Positions 34,647 through 42,997 of a DNA stretch of 64,000 bases are shown here, piece by piece. How positions within the stretch are numbered: the first letter of the stretch is position 1; every line of letters starts with the position of its first letter. Below the pieces are notes generated by a model that was given only the letters and a program-made list of their open reading frames with translations, was not told where the DNA came from and searched no databases. Origin of the DNA: Corallococcus macrosporus DSM 14697 (lineage in GTDB: Bacteria > Myxococcota > Myxococcia > Myxococcales > Myxococcaceae); NCBI RefSeq assembly GCF_002305895.1, contig NZ_CP022203.1, forward strand, positions 5,620,501 through 5,684,500. Reading direction: 5' to 3'. Both the position numbers and the translations under genes were made by a program.

Positions 34647-37385
34647 TCAGAGCACCTTCACGGCCTTCACCATGTCCGGCGCCAGCTCCTCGTGCTGGAG
34701 GATGGAGAAGCCCAGCTTCCGGCTGATGGACTGCATGGCGCGGTTCCCCGCGAGGATGTCCGCGACGATGCGCGCCATCCCCCAGTCCCGGCCGATGTCC
34801 ACCAGCCGCGTCAGCATCTCCGCGCCCAGGCCCTGCCGCTGCACCGGGTCGCTGATGAGGATGGCGAACTCCGCGTCCTTCGTCCCGCGAAGCCGCGTGA
34901 GCCGGCCCACGCCGAGCAGCTCGCCGTCCTTGCGCTCGGCCACCAGCGCCAGCTCCCGCGCGTAGTCGTTGAAGCAGATGCGCGCCAGCCGCGCGTGCGC
35001 CACCCGCGCGCTGAGCTGCATCAGCCCCGCGTAGCGCAGGAACACCGTCTGCTCCGACAGCGTGCGGTGGAACTCCGCCATCCTCGGCTCGTCCTCCGGG
35101 CGGATGGGCCGCAGCAGGACTTCCTCGCCGCTGCGCAGCCGGAAGGGCGCCATGTACTGCTGGGGGTACGGCTCGATGGCCAGCTTCGGCAGCTCCGCCT
35201 CCGTCACCGAGGCCGGGTGCAGCACCACGCGCGCGTCCAACGCGAGCAGGCGCTCGGGCGAGGCCAGCAGCGGGTTGATGTCCACCTCCTTCACGAAGCG
35301 CTGCTCCACCACCAGTTGGCTGAAGTGCACCAGGAGCTGCTCCAGCGCCTCCAGGTCCACCGGCGGGCGGCCCCGCACGCCCTTCAGCGCCTCGTAGATG
35401 CGCGTCTGCTCCATCAGCCGCCGCGCCAGCGTCGTGTTCAGCGGCGGCAGCCCCAGCGCCCTGTCCCGGAACACCTCCACCAGCGTCCCGCCCGAGCCGA
35501 AGAGCAGCACCGGCCCGAACTGCGCGTCCACGCTGCTGCCGACGATGAGCTCGTACCCGTCCAGCCGCGCCATGGGCTGCACGGTGACGCCGTCGAACGC
35601 GCGCCCCTGCCCCAGCGCCTCCAGCCGCGCCCGGATGTCGCGGAAGGCGTCGCGCACCGCGTCCGCGTCCGGGAGGTCCAGCCGGACGCCGCCCACGTCC
35701 GACTTGTGCGTCACCGTGAGCGAGTGCAGCTTCACCACCACCGGGTAGCCCAGGGCCGCCGCCTCCGCCACCGCGGCGTCCTCCGTCACCGCCAGCCGCG
35801 TCTCCACCGTGGGGATGCCGTACGCGGCGAGCAGCTTCTTGGACTCGAACTCCGTCAGCAACGTCCGGCCCGCCGCGCGCGCCGCGTCCACCCACCGGCG
35901 CGCGTCGTCGCGGGCCAGGCCCACGTCCCCCGCCAGCGCGGGCGTTTCGTACAGCCCGGCCAGGTTGTACGTGTAGCTCCACATGTAATTGAAGATGCGC
36001 GCCGCCGTGTCCGGATAGCCGAAGGTGGGGATGCCCGCGTCGTTCAGGATGCGCTCCCCCGCCGCGACCTCCGAGCCCCCCATCCAGCTCGCCAGCACCG
36101 GCTTGCCGTGCAGCTTCGCGTAGGGCTTGAGGCGGTCCGCCGTCTGGGTGGGCTCCGTCATGTCCTGCGGCGTGAGGATGACCAACAACCCGTCACTGCC
36201 TTCATCCCGGCCGGTGACCTCCAGCGCCTTGGCGAAGCGCTCCGGGTCCGCGTCGCCCAGGATGTCCACCGGGTTGGCGTGGCTCCACTGCGGCGGGAGG
36301 AAGGCGTCCAGCGCCTGGCGCGTGGAGGCGCTGAGCGTGGCCAGCTCCCCGCCGCCCGACACCAGCGCGTCCGTGGCCAGCACGCCGGGGCCGCCCGCGT
36401 TGGTCAGCACCGTGAGGCGCCGGCCCGCCGGGCGCGGCTGGCGGGCCAGCGTCTCCGCCATGTAGAAGAGGTCCGCGATGGAGTCCACGCGCAGCACGCC
36501 GGAGCGGCGGAAGGCGGCGCTGAGCACCTCGTCGCTGCCCGTGAGCGAGCCGGTGTGGGACGCCGCGGCCCGCGCGGCCTGCGCCGTGCGCCCTGCCTTG
36601 ATGACGATGATGGGCTTGGTGAGCGCCACCTCGCGCGCGGCGGAGAGGAAGGCCCGCGCGTCGCCGATGGACTCCATGTACAGCAGGATGGAGCGCGTCA
36701 TCGGGTCGTCCGCCAGGAAGTCGATGACGTCCCCCCAGCCCACGTCCAGCATGGAGCCCACCGACACGAAGGCGCTGAAGCCCACCGCCTCGCGCAGGCT
36801 CCAGTCCAGGATGGCCGTGAGCAGCGCGCCGCTCTGGCTGATGAAGGCCACGTTGCCCGGCCGGGCCATGGCACCGGCGAACGTCGCGTTGAAGCCGCTG
36901 GGCGGGCGCATCACCCCCAGGCAGTTGGGGCCGATGACGCGCACCTGCGCCGCCTGGGCGACGCGGAGGATGTCCTGCTCCAGCCGCTCCCCCTCCGCCC
37001 CACTCTCCTTGAAGCCCGCGGAGAGGATGATGGCGCCCCGGATGCCCAGCGCCGCGCACTCCTGGATGACGCCGGGCACCGCCCGCGCGGGCGTCACGAT
37101 GACGGCCAGGTCCACCCGCTCCGGCAGGGCGCTCAGCGACGGCCACGCCTTGATGCCCAGCACGTTGGGCCGCTTCGGGTTGATGGGGTAGACGGTGCCG
37201 CCGAAGGGGTTGCTGATGAGGTTCCACAGGACGGTGCGCCCCACGCTGCCAGGCCGCTCCGTGGCGCCCACCACCGCCACGCTGCGCGGCGCGAAGAGCA
37301 CGTCCAGCGGCAGCCGGGTCCGCTGCTGGTGGAGCACGTCGTAGGACGGGTCCGTCTTCGAGGAGCCAGGGGCGCGCGTGTCCAT
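34647..37385 (-). CDS. ADP-forming acyl-CoA synthetase fused to a GNAT acetyltransferase
   Basis: 912 residues. Order: CoA-binding domain about 25-150 ([19 protein letters not shown]), succinyl-CoA-synthetase-like ligase domains with [11 protein letters not shown] and the phosphohistidine loop [12 protein letters not shown] near 277, ATP-grasp domain about 490-710 ([40 protein letters not shown]), then a GNAT domain about 740-912 ([31 protein letters not shown]). This is the architecture of the PatZ/Pka-type protein lysine acetyltransferases, in which the synthetase part senses acetyl-CoA. The active-site His is present, so synthetase activity is not excluded. It likely acetylates metabolic enzymes. 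Divergent from the DUF2378 gene. Confidence 0.93.
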   Translation of the reverse strand: MDTRAPGSSKTDPSYDVLHQQRTRLPLDVLFAPRSVAVVGATERPGSVGRTVLWNLISNPFGGTVYPINPKRPNVLGIKAWPSLSALPERVDLAVIVTPARAVPGVIQECAALGIRGAIILSAGFKESGAEGERLEQDILRVAQAAQVRVIGPNCLGVMRPPSGFNATFAGAMARPGNVAFISQSGALLTAILDWSLREAVGFSAFVSVGSMLDVGWGDVIDFLADDPMTRSILLYMESIGDARAFLSAAREVALTKPIIVIKAGRTAQAARAAASHTGSLTGSDEVLSAAFRRSGVLRVDSIADLFYMAETLARQPRPAGRRLTVLTNAGGPGVLATDALVSGGGELATLSASTRQALDAFLPPQWSHANPVDILGDADPERFAKALEVTGRDEGSDGLLVILTPQDMTEPTQTADRLKPYAKLHGKPVLASWMGGSEVAAGERILNDAGIPTFGYPDTAARIFNYMWSYTYNLAGLYETPALAGDVGLARDDARRWVDAARAAGRTLLTEFESKKLLAAYGIPTVETRLAVTEDAAVAEAAALGYPVVVKLHSLTVTHKSDVGGVRLDLPDADAVRDAFRDIRARLEALGQGRAFDGVTVQPMARLDGYELIVGSSVDAQFGPVLLFGSGGTLVEVFRDRALGLPPLNTTLARRLMEQTRIYEALKGVRGRPPVDLEALEQLLVHFSQLVVEQRFVKEVDINPLLASPERLLALDARVVLHPASVTEAELPKLAIEPYPQQYMAPFRLRSGEEVLLRPIRPEDEPRMAEFHRTLSEQTVFLRYAGLMQLSARVAHARLARICFNDYARELALVAERKDGELLGVGRLTRLRGTKDAEFAILISDPVQRQGLGAEMLTRLVDIGRDWGMARIVADILAGNRAMQSISRKLGFSILQHEELAPDMVKAVKVL

Positions 37386-37690
37386 GGCCTTCGTCTTTGC
37401 GGCCGGCCCCGCCAGGGCGCAATGGCCCTCCCGGGCCTGCCTCCGAGCCGACAGCCCCGACGTCGGCCGCCCCCCCTCCCCTGGCGCCGGCCAGATGGGC
37501 TAGAACAGGATTCACTGGACTCCATGCCTTGAGGGGGCAGGAGGTGCGCCCAGTGCATGCCACCGACATGTCACACCGACAGCCAGTGCGTGACGCAGGC
37601 CATTCTGACGCTCGTGGACAGTTTCACTGAACGAACTTTCACCAGTAGGCAAGCATCCCACGGCCCGCTCGGTGTATACGGGGCGCCTCT
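37386..37690. other. 305-bp divergent intergenic region
   Basis: It separates the acyl-CoA synthetase from the DUF2378 gene and must contain both promoters. A direct repeat CACCGACA occurs at 37561-37568 and 37574-37581, 13 bp apart, a possible regulator site. No coding signal or clear -35/-10 pair was found. Confidence 0.4.
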
Positions 37691-38311
37691 ATGACTCCTT
37701 CCGAGAAGCTTGTTTTCACCCAGACCGTCGAGGCGCTCTTCGTGCGCGCCCTCGAGAACCGCCTCACCCCGGCGTGCCGCGAGCACCTGCGCCGGGCCGG
37801 GCTGGAGCTCGACCAGAAGCTGGAGCGGGCCTACACCCTGGAGCAGTGGAAGGAGTTCCTCCGCATCGCCGCGGGTCACGTCTACGGCGGCGTCCCCGCC
37901 GAGGCGGCCTACTACTCGCTGGGCGAGCGGTTCATGGACGCGTACTTCGGAACCTTCTTCGGCCGGGCCCTGCTGGGCGTGGTCCGGCTGGCCGGTCCGC
38001 GGCGGATGCTGCTGCGCGCGGGCATGGGCTTTCGCGCCGGCAACAACTTCAGTGTGGTCGAAATCGTCGAGCGGGGCCCCACTTCGGTGGAGCTGCGGAT
38101 GAACGACGTGCTGGCGGACCTGCCCACCTTCGCCGCGGGCCTGCTGGCGCGCGCGGTGGAGCTGTGCGGTGGGTGGCGCGTCGTGAGCCTCCCCGAGGAG
38201 TTCGACGGCACCGCGGCCACCTTCCACATCCGCTGGTCGGAGGCCCCCGCCGAGGCGGCGCTCACGGCCTCGGGTGACGACCCGTCCGGCGCGTCCCGGC
38301 CCCGGGCGTAG
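37691..38311 (+). CDS. DUF2378 (TIGR02265) family protein
   Basis: 206 residues from ATG at 37691. It matches the myxobacterial TIGR02265/DUF2378 pattern: an ~180-residue soluble protein starting with KLVFTQTVEALFVRAL, then LEQWKEFLRIAAGHVYGG, the family's ALGERFMDGY-like segment (SLGERFMDAYFGTFFGRAL), GNNFSVVEIVERG and a final beta-strand pair. The family is expanded in Myxococcales and has no established biochemical role. The C-terminal tail is Ser/Pro/Gly-rich. It has its own terminator hairpin, so it is probably monocistronic. Confidence 0.9.
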   Translation: MTPSEKLVFTQTVEALFVRALENRLTPACREHLRRAGLELDQKLERAYTLEQWKEFLRIAAGHVYGGVPAEAAYYSLGERFMDAYFGTFFGRALLGVVRLAGPRRMLLRAGMGFRAGNNFSVVEIVERGPTSVELRMNDVLADLPTFAAGLLARAVELCGGWRVVSLPEEFDGTAATFHIRWSEAPAEAALTASGDDPSGASRPRA

Positions 38312-38361
38312 CCGCGGCCCTCGCGCGCCGTGGCGCTTCGCCATGGGGCGCCCCGCAGCGC

Positions 38362-38390
38362 GCCACGCTCGCGGGGCAGGCGAGCGTGGC
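38362..38390. terminator. stem-loop after the DUF2378 gene
   Basis: Perfect 10-bp stem GCCACGCTCG (38362-38371) / CGAGCGTGGC (38381-38390) with a 9-nt loop. Confidence 0.65.
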
Positions 38391-38504
38391 CCAAGGGCCA
38401 CAGGGCGGCCCCCGCTCCAGAGGGAGACGCGCCGCGTCCTGGCGCCGCGTCGCCCCTGGCATCGCGGCTGCAATCCCATGCGGCATCCCTCGGAGGATGG
38501 ACGC

Positions 38505-39299
38505 ATGAGCAACCCTGACGTGGTGACGAAGCCCCAGCGCCGGATGCACTGGGGTGTGGGCGTGGCGGCGCTGGTGGTGCTGGTCGCGGGCGTGGGCGCC
38601 TGGCTGGTGCCGCGGCGGCCGGCGACGGCGCTCCCGCAGCCGGGCATGGCGGTGATTCCCAAGCCGTCCCACCCCGGGCTGGCGCCGCGCGCGGAGCCGG
38701 CCCTGCCCTCCTCCGCGGAGCTGGACGCGCTGCTCCGGACGAAGCTCGCGCTGGCGTCTCCCCTGCCCGAGTTCGCCGCGTGGCTGCGGGAGCAGGACCT
38801 GCTGCGCCGCGTCGTCGCCGTGGTGGGCAACGTGGCCGCCGGTGACAGTCCCCGCGAGGTGGTCGGCTTCCTCGCCCCGGCCGGCACCTTCGAGGCGCGC
38901 CGCAAGGCCGGCAAGCTCGTCATCGGGAAGAAGAGCTACGCGCGCTACGACGTCATCGGCAAGGTGGTGGGCTCGCTCGACGTGGGCGTGCTGGTGTCCA
39001 CCTACCGCGACGTGCGTCACCTGGCCGAGCGCCTCCACCAGGAGTCCGCCCGCCCCGGCAGCACCTTCGACGCCACGCTGCACCTCGCCTTCGAGCAGGT
39101 GCTCGCCGTGCCCGTCATCGACGGCGACGTGGAGGTGGTCCCCCGGGGCGAGCTGTTCGTCTACGCCGACCCGAACCTGGAGGGGCTGACGGCCGCGCAG
39201 AAGCACCTGCTGCGCATGGGGCCACAGAACCTGCGCCGCATCCAGGCCAAGGTGCGCGAGGCGTCCCAGCAGCTCACCCAGCAGGCGTCCCGCCGCTGA
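38505..39299 (+). CDS. DUF3014 domain membrane-anchored protein
   Basis: 264 residues from ATG at 38505 with CGGAGGATGG upstream. A short cytoplasmic tail, one membrane helix about 15-36 (WGVGVAALVVLVAGVGAWLV), then a Pro-rich linker and a soluble domain. The features VVAVVGNVAAGDSPREVVGFL, YDVIGKVVGSLDVGVLVSTY and LLRMGPQNLRRIQAKVREAS match the DUF3014 family of proteobacteria as I remember it. The family has no proven function; the topology puts the domain in the periplasm. A terminator hairpin follows at once. Confidence 0.85.
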   Translation: MSNPDVVTKPQRRMHWGVGVAALVVLVAGVGAWLVPRRPATALPQPGMAVIPKPSHPGLAPRAEPALPSSAELDALLRTKLALASPLPEFAAWLREQDLLRRVVAVVGNVAAGDSPREVVGFLAPAGTFEARRKAGKLVIGKKSYARYDVIGKVVGSLDVGVLVSTYRDVRHLAERLHQESARPGSTFDATLHLAFEQVLAVPVIDGDVEVVPRGELFVYADPNLEGLTAAQKHLLRMGPQNLRRIQAKVREASQQLTQQASRR

Positions 39300-39600
39300 G
39301 CGGCGCCTCCCCCCGCCGTCCCGCCTCCGCCGGCGCGCGTCACCCGCGCCGGCCCTGGCAGGATGCAACGGCGGCCATGCAGATTGCGGCGGTCCGCCAT
39401 GACGCAGCGCCCTCCTTCAGAGGGAGACGTCGAGGGCACGGGCGTTGCTACCGCGCAGGTCTCCTCCGGGACGACGCGCCGACAGCCGGCGTGGAGGCCC
39501 GGCGGACACCGGGGCCCCCGCGCTCGGTGAAGCCACCGTTTCCCGGGTTCATGCGCCTGCCTGCCCCGCCAGTCCGCGGCGCCCGCCGGCGAGGAGCGAC
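39300..39600. other. 301-bp intergenic region
   Basis: Contains the terminator hairpin of the DUF3014 gene (39329-39353) and presumably the promoter of the NtrC-type regulator. The regulator frame stays open back to 39445, but GAGGAG just before ATG 39601 and the receiver domain start argue for 39601. I found no convincing sigma54 (GG-N10-GC) box. Confidence 0.4.
39329..39353. terminator. stem-loop after the DUF3014 gene
   Basis: Perfect 9-bp stem GCCGGCGCG (39329-39337) / CGCGCCGGC (39345-39353), 7-nt loop. Confidence 0.65.
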
Positions 39601-40974
39601 ATGTCGTCTAGAGCCAGGGTCCTCGTCGTCGACGACCACGTCGAGATGGGGCAGATGTTGAAGGAACCGCTGACGGATGACGGCTACAAGGTCGATATCG
39701 CCACCGGCGGCGCGGACGCCATCGCGCAGCTCCGGCTGCGTGTCTACGACGCGGTGCTGTGTGACTTGCGCATGCAGGACGTGGATGGCTTCGACGTGCT
39801 GGACGCCGCGCGCAAGCTCGACCCGGAGCTGCCCGTGGTGATGATGACGGCCTTCGGCGGCGTGGAGAGCGCCGTGGAAGCCATGAAGCGCGGCGCGTTC
39901 CACTACTTCACCAAGCCCTTCCGGCTGGACGAGGTGCGCCTGTCCCTGGAGCGCGCGCTGGAGCAGCGCCGCCTGCGCACCGAGCACCGCGCGCTCAAGC
40001 AGCAGGCCGCGGACCGCGGGGGCCTGGGCGCCCTGGTGGGCGGCAGCGCCGCGATGAGAGCGCTCTACGCGCTGATTGAGCGGGTGGCCTGGTCCGGCGC
40101 CCCGGTGCTGGTGCGCGGCGAGTCCGGCAGCGGCAAGGAGCTGGTCGCCCGGGCCCTGCACTTCGAGGGCACCCGGCGCGCGGGCCCCTTCGTGGCCGTC
40201 AACTGCACCGCGCTGCCGCACGCGCTGCTGGAGAGCGAGCTGTTCGGCCACGTCAAAGGGGCCTTCACCGGGGCCACCACGGCGCGGCGCGGCCTCTTCG
40301 TGGAGGCGGACGGCGGCACGCTGTTCCTGGATGAGATTGGGGACATGGCCCCCGAGCTCCAGGCCCGGCTGCTCCGGGTGCTGGAGGACGGCGAGGTGCG
40401 GGCGGTCGGCGCGGATGGCTCGCGCACGGTGGACGTGCGGGTGGTGGCCGCGACCCATCAGGACTTGGAGGCGCGCGTCAAGGAAGGCCGCTTCCGCGCG
40501 GACGTCTTCTACCGGCTCAACGTCGTCACGCTGCGGCTGCCGCCCCTGCGCGAGCGCCGCGAGGACATCCCCGCGCTCGTCGAGCACTTCCTCCAGCAGG
40601 CCAAGGCACGCAACCCGCGCTCCGTGGTGCAGCGCTTCTCCCCGGAGACGCTGGCCGCGCTGGGCGCCCTGACCTGGGCGGGCAACGTGCGCGAGCTGGA
40701 GAACCTGGTGCAGCGGCTCGTGGTGCTCGGCTCCACCGAGGTGGTGGACCTGCCCCAGTTGCGTCCGCACCTGCCGTCGGACACGGGCCTGGAGAGCCAC
40801 CCGCTGGCCGCGGCGCAGCGCGCCATCATCCCGCTGCGGCAGTTGGAGACGGAGTACATCGCCTGGGCCGTGGCTCGGTGCGGGGGCAACAAGACGAAGG
40901 CGGCCGAGCTGCTCGGCATCGACGTCTCCACCATCCACCGCCGCGAACGCGCGGAAGGCAATCCGCAACGCTGA
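39601..40974 (+). CDS. orphan NtrC-family sigma54-dependent response regulator
   Basis: 457 residues from ATG at 39601, preceded by GCGAGGAGCGAC. Receiver domain with DDH at 11-13, phospho-acceptor Asp 55 and Lys in FTKPF; AAA+ domain with Walker A GESGSGKE near 173 and intact GAFTGA near 219; Fis-type HTH at the C-terminus (GGNKTKAAELLGIDVSTIHRR). It activates sigma54 transcription when phosphorylated. No histidine kinase is adjacent, so it is an orphan here, in contrast to the regulator at 30485. Domain order and length are canonical. Confidence 0.96.
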   Translation: MSSRARVLVVDDHVEMGQMLKEPLTDDGYKVDIATGGADAIAQLRLRVYDAVLCDLRMQDVDGFDVLDAARKLDPELPVVMMTAFGGVESAVEAMKRGAFHYFTKPFRLDEVRLSLERALEQRRLRTEHRALKQQAADRGGLGALVGGSAAMRALYALIERVAWSGAPVLVRGESGSGKELVARALHFEGTRRAGPFVAVNCTALPHALLESELFGHVKGAFTGATTARRGLFVEADGGTLFLDEIGDMAPELQARLLRVLEDGEVRAVGADGSRTVDVRVVAATHQDLEARVKEGRFRADVFYRLNVVTLRLPPLRERREDIPALVEHFLQQAKARNPRSVVQRFSPETLAALGALTWAGNVRELENLVQRLVVLGSTEVVDLPQLRPHLPSDTGLESHPLAAAQRAIIPLRQLETEYIAWAVARCGGNKTKAAELLGIDVSTIHRRERAEGNPQR

Positions 40975-41050
40975 CCTGGGCACGCTGCAACGGTGGCTGT
41001 GCCACGGCTCCGGTGTCTCAGAGAGGCGGGCGCGCGGCACAGGCCTTGAA

Positions 41051-41605
41051 ATGACAGGAGGCATGAACCGAACCCTCCTGTCTCTTCTCGCCGCGGTCAG
41101 TCTGGTTGGTTGCGCCTCCAAGCAGAAGACGCCCTCCGTGACGGACGAGGCGCCGAACGCGCACCGGAGCCCCACCGCCACGGCGGCCACGCCCACCCGC
41201 AACACCGATGAGGACGAAGAAGCGGCCCGCGGGGCCATGGGCTCGCTGGCGGCGGACCCGGTGTACTTCGAGCTCGACTCGGCCACGCTGCGGCCCGAGT
41301 CCCGCGAGCTGCTCGCGCAGCTCGCCACGGGCCTGCGGGAGCGGCCGCTGACGCGGGTGACGGTGTCGGGCCACACCTGCGAGCTGGGCACCACGGAGTA
41401 CAACATCGCGCTGGGCCACCGCCGCGCGGCCGTGGTGCGCGACTACCTGCGCGACCTGGGCGTGGAGTCGTCGCAGCTCTCCATCGTCTCCTTTGGCGAG
41501 GAGCGGCCGTTGTCTGAATCCCACTCCGAGGAGTCCTTCCGCCAGAACCGCCGCGCGGAGTTCACCTTCTCGTCGCCCGAGCAGGCCACGCGCGGTGCGC
41601 TTTAG
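41051..41605 (+). CDS. OmpA/Pal-like peptidoglycan-binding lipoprotein
   Basis: 184 residues. ATG 41051 or ATG 41063 could start it: AGGAGG sits between them, too close to the second and too late for the first, so the start is uncertain. Lipobox AVSLVGC. The C-terminal OmpA-like domain (about 72-175) has YFELDSATLRPESRELL, VSGHTCELGTTEYNIALGHRRA, VVRDYL and FRQNRRAEFTF, matching the Pal signature, with the Asp and Arg that bind diaminopimelate. It anchors the outer membrane to peptidoglycan. The Cys in GHTCELGT replaces the usual Ala/Asp-Glu, which is unusual. It is not next to tol genes. Confidence 0.9.
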   Translation: MTGGMNRTLLSLLAAVSLVGCASKQKTPSVTDEAPNAHRSPTATAATPTRNTDEDEEAARGAMGSLAADPVYFELDSATLRPESRELLAQLATGLRERPLTRVTVSGHTCELGTTEYNIALGHRRAAVVRDYLRDLGVESSQLSIVSFGEERPLSESHSEESFRQNRRAEFTFSSPEQATRGAL

Positions 41606-41692
41606 CCGCCCGCCGGACTCCTGTCGGGCCTCCCCGGTACGCTGATGCCGGAATGCGCTCCGGGAACGCCGGGCGTTGGGGAGGGATGGGGA

Positions 41693-42454
41693 ATGGGAAG
41701 CAGGATGAGTCGGAGGCCTGGCTACAAGAGCCGGCCTTCCGTGGCCACGCTGGTGGAATCCTTGGGGCTGCTGCGGTCACGAGACCTGGAGGCCCATGGC
41801 GCTCCACGCAGCCAGCTCAACCTGATGTGCAAGGTCGGCATGCTGAGCGAAGTCGCCCCCGGCGTCTGGGCGCGCTCGAACGCGATGGTGACAGCGGCGG
41901 CGATTGCCGCGAAGCGCGTCCCCCGAGGCGTGCTCTGCCTCAAGTCCGCGCTGTGGGTCCATGGAATGCTGCCTGAAGCCCCCGCCGAGGTCTGGATGGC
42001 CATTGGCGAACACGCACGCAAGCCTCAATGGAGCGAGCCGCCGCTCCGCGTGGTCCGCTTCTCCGGGCGTGCTCAGTCCGAAGGCATCGAGCAACGGAAG
42101 CTCTGGGGCATGCCCATTACCGTCTACGGCGTCGCGAAGACAGTCGCCGACCTCTTCAAGTACCGCAACAAGCTGGGCTTCCCCATCGCCGTACGCGCGA
42201 TTCACGACGCCCTCCTCTCCGGGCGCACCACGGCGGACGAGGTCCGCCGCTTCGCGGAGACCTGCCGCGTCACCCGGAGCGTCAGCCCCTACCTCGACGT
42301 CCTCGAAGCCCGGCGAGGCCATGACATCCTGCGTGCGAGGCAGGCCTTTCTCGCGCGCGAGGACGCACGAAAGCGGCGCCTCGAAGCGCCCGCCCTCCAT
42401 CAGGTCGCCGGCGATCCGGATAGTGAATGGCCATTGTTCGGACATGGCTGGTGA
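41693..42454 (+). CDS. AbiEi-type antitoxin/transcriptional regulator without an adjacent toxin
   Basis: 253 residues from ATG at 41693, with GGGAGGG upstream. The N-terminal winged-helix part (SLGLLRSRDLEAHGAPRSQ, LSEVAPGVWAR) and the following domain (PRGVLCLKSALWVHGML, EAPAEVWMAIGEHARKP, LRVVRFSG, MPITVYGVAKTVADLFKYRN) match the type IV antitoxin AbiEi family. In known pairs AbiEi represses its operon and neutralises the AbiEii nucleotidyltransferase toxin. Here the next 540 bp hold only repeats and a palindrome; no nucleotidyltransferase frame follows. It may be a domesticated regulator or the remnant of a lost toxin-antitoxin pair. Confidence 0.85.
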   Translation: MGSRMSRRPGYKSRPSVATLVESLGLLRSRDLEAHGAPRSQLNLMCKVGMLSEVAPGVWARSNAMVTAAAIAAKRVPRGVLCLKSALWVHGMLPEAPAEVWMAIGEHARKPQWSEPPLRVVRFSGRAQSEGIEQRKLWGMPITVYGVAKTVADLFKYRNKLGFPIAVRAIHDALLSGRTTADEVRRFAETCRVTRSVSPYLDVLEARRGHDILRARQAFLAREDARKRRLEAPALHQVAGDPDSEWPLFGHGW

Positions 42455-42542
42455 GCGGCAACAGCCGTGAATGGCCCCAGGGAGCATCGAAGCCAGCGTG
42501 GTGGGTGCCCGGACCCGGGCGCCCTCGGAGCCCTTCCATTCC

Positions 42543-42735
42543 CGGAGGGGCCAGTGAGACAGAACGGTGAGTGCCCAAGCCATGGACGCCGCCGAAGCCG
42601 CTCCATCACCCGGAGGGGCCAGTGCGACAGAATGGTGAGTGCCCAAAAGCCATGGACGCCGCCGAAGCCGCTCCATCCCCCGGAGGGGCCAGTGCGACAG
42701 AATGGTGAGTGCCCGAGCCATGGACGCCCCAATGC
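42543..42735. repeat. three-copy ~69-bp tandem repeat
   Basis: Units begin CGGAGGGGCCAGTG at 42543 (68 bp), 42611 (70 bp) and 42681 (about 50 bp before it diverges). The first two units are near-identical, including GTGAGTGCCC, CCATGGACGCC and GCCGAAGCCGCTCCAT. A decayed tail of a further copy precedes 42543, and CGGAGGGGT recurs at 42811. The unit length is not a multiple of three and no frame has a ribosome-binding site, so it is not coding. Whole units are conserved, which is unlike CRISPR. Confidence 0.85.
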
Positions 42736-42835
42736 CACCATCCCGAAGGAGGAACCGGTCATGGAGCGCTGTGGGTTCCCGAGCTCTGCCTCCGACGCCC
42801 CTCCTTCACCCGGAGGGGTACCGGTCGCGTACACG

Positions 42836-42905
42836 GAGCTCGCTGTTTGGAAATGTCGGGGGTTTTGGCGCCGCAAAAGTCCCGACATTTCCGAACAGCG
42901 ACCTC
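42836..42905. repeat. 70-bp near-perfect palindrome
   Basis: The two 35-bp arms match at 29 of 35 positions. The outer arm core CGCTGTTTGGAAATGTCGGG (42841-42860) pairs with the complement CCCGACATTTCCGAACAGCG (42881-42900) with one mismatch, a possible G-U pair in RNA. The centre is TTTTGGCGCCGCAAAA. It lies between the convergent AbiEi-like gene and the hydrolase gene. It could be a MITE-like element, a recombination site or a very strong terminator. Confidence 0.85.
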
Positions 42906-42997
42906 TCAAGGTCGCTCCGGAGGGGGCTCGTCAGCCCACGACAGGCCGATGTGGGTCGACAGCATCCGCTGGGTGCCGGTGCCTGAATCGCGGAGGT

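Larger units (their letters stand above)
42455..42997. other. 543-bp convergent intergenic region with repeats
   Basis: It contains the tandem repeat and the palindrome listed separately, and no gene I can support. Long open frames on both strands run through the repeats but have no start signals, and their products are the repeats read aloud. Confidence 0.7.

Noticed and set aside
34581-37532. 983-codon + strand frame opposite the acyl-CoA synthetase
   Set aside because: Shadow frame without motifs; the minus strand shows CoA-binding, ATP-grasp and GNAT domains.
39300-39600. sigma54 promoter upstream of the orphan NtrC-type regulator
   Set aside because: TGGCAGGATGC near 39356 resembles one, but the GG-to-GC distance is 6 bp instead of 10.
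42543-42735. CRISPR array
   Set aside because: The whole ~69-bp unit is conserved between copies, so there are no variable spacers, and no cas genes are present.
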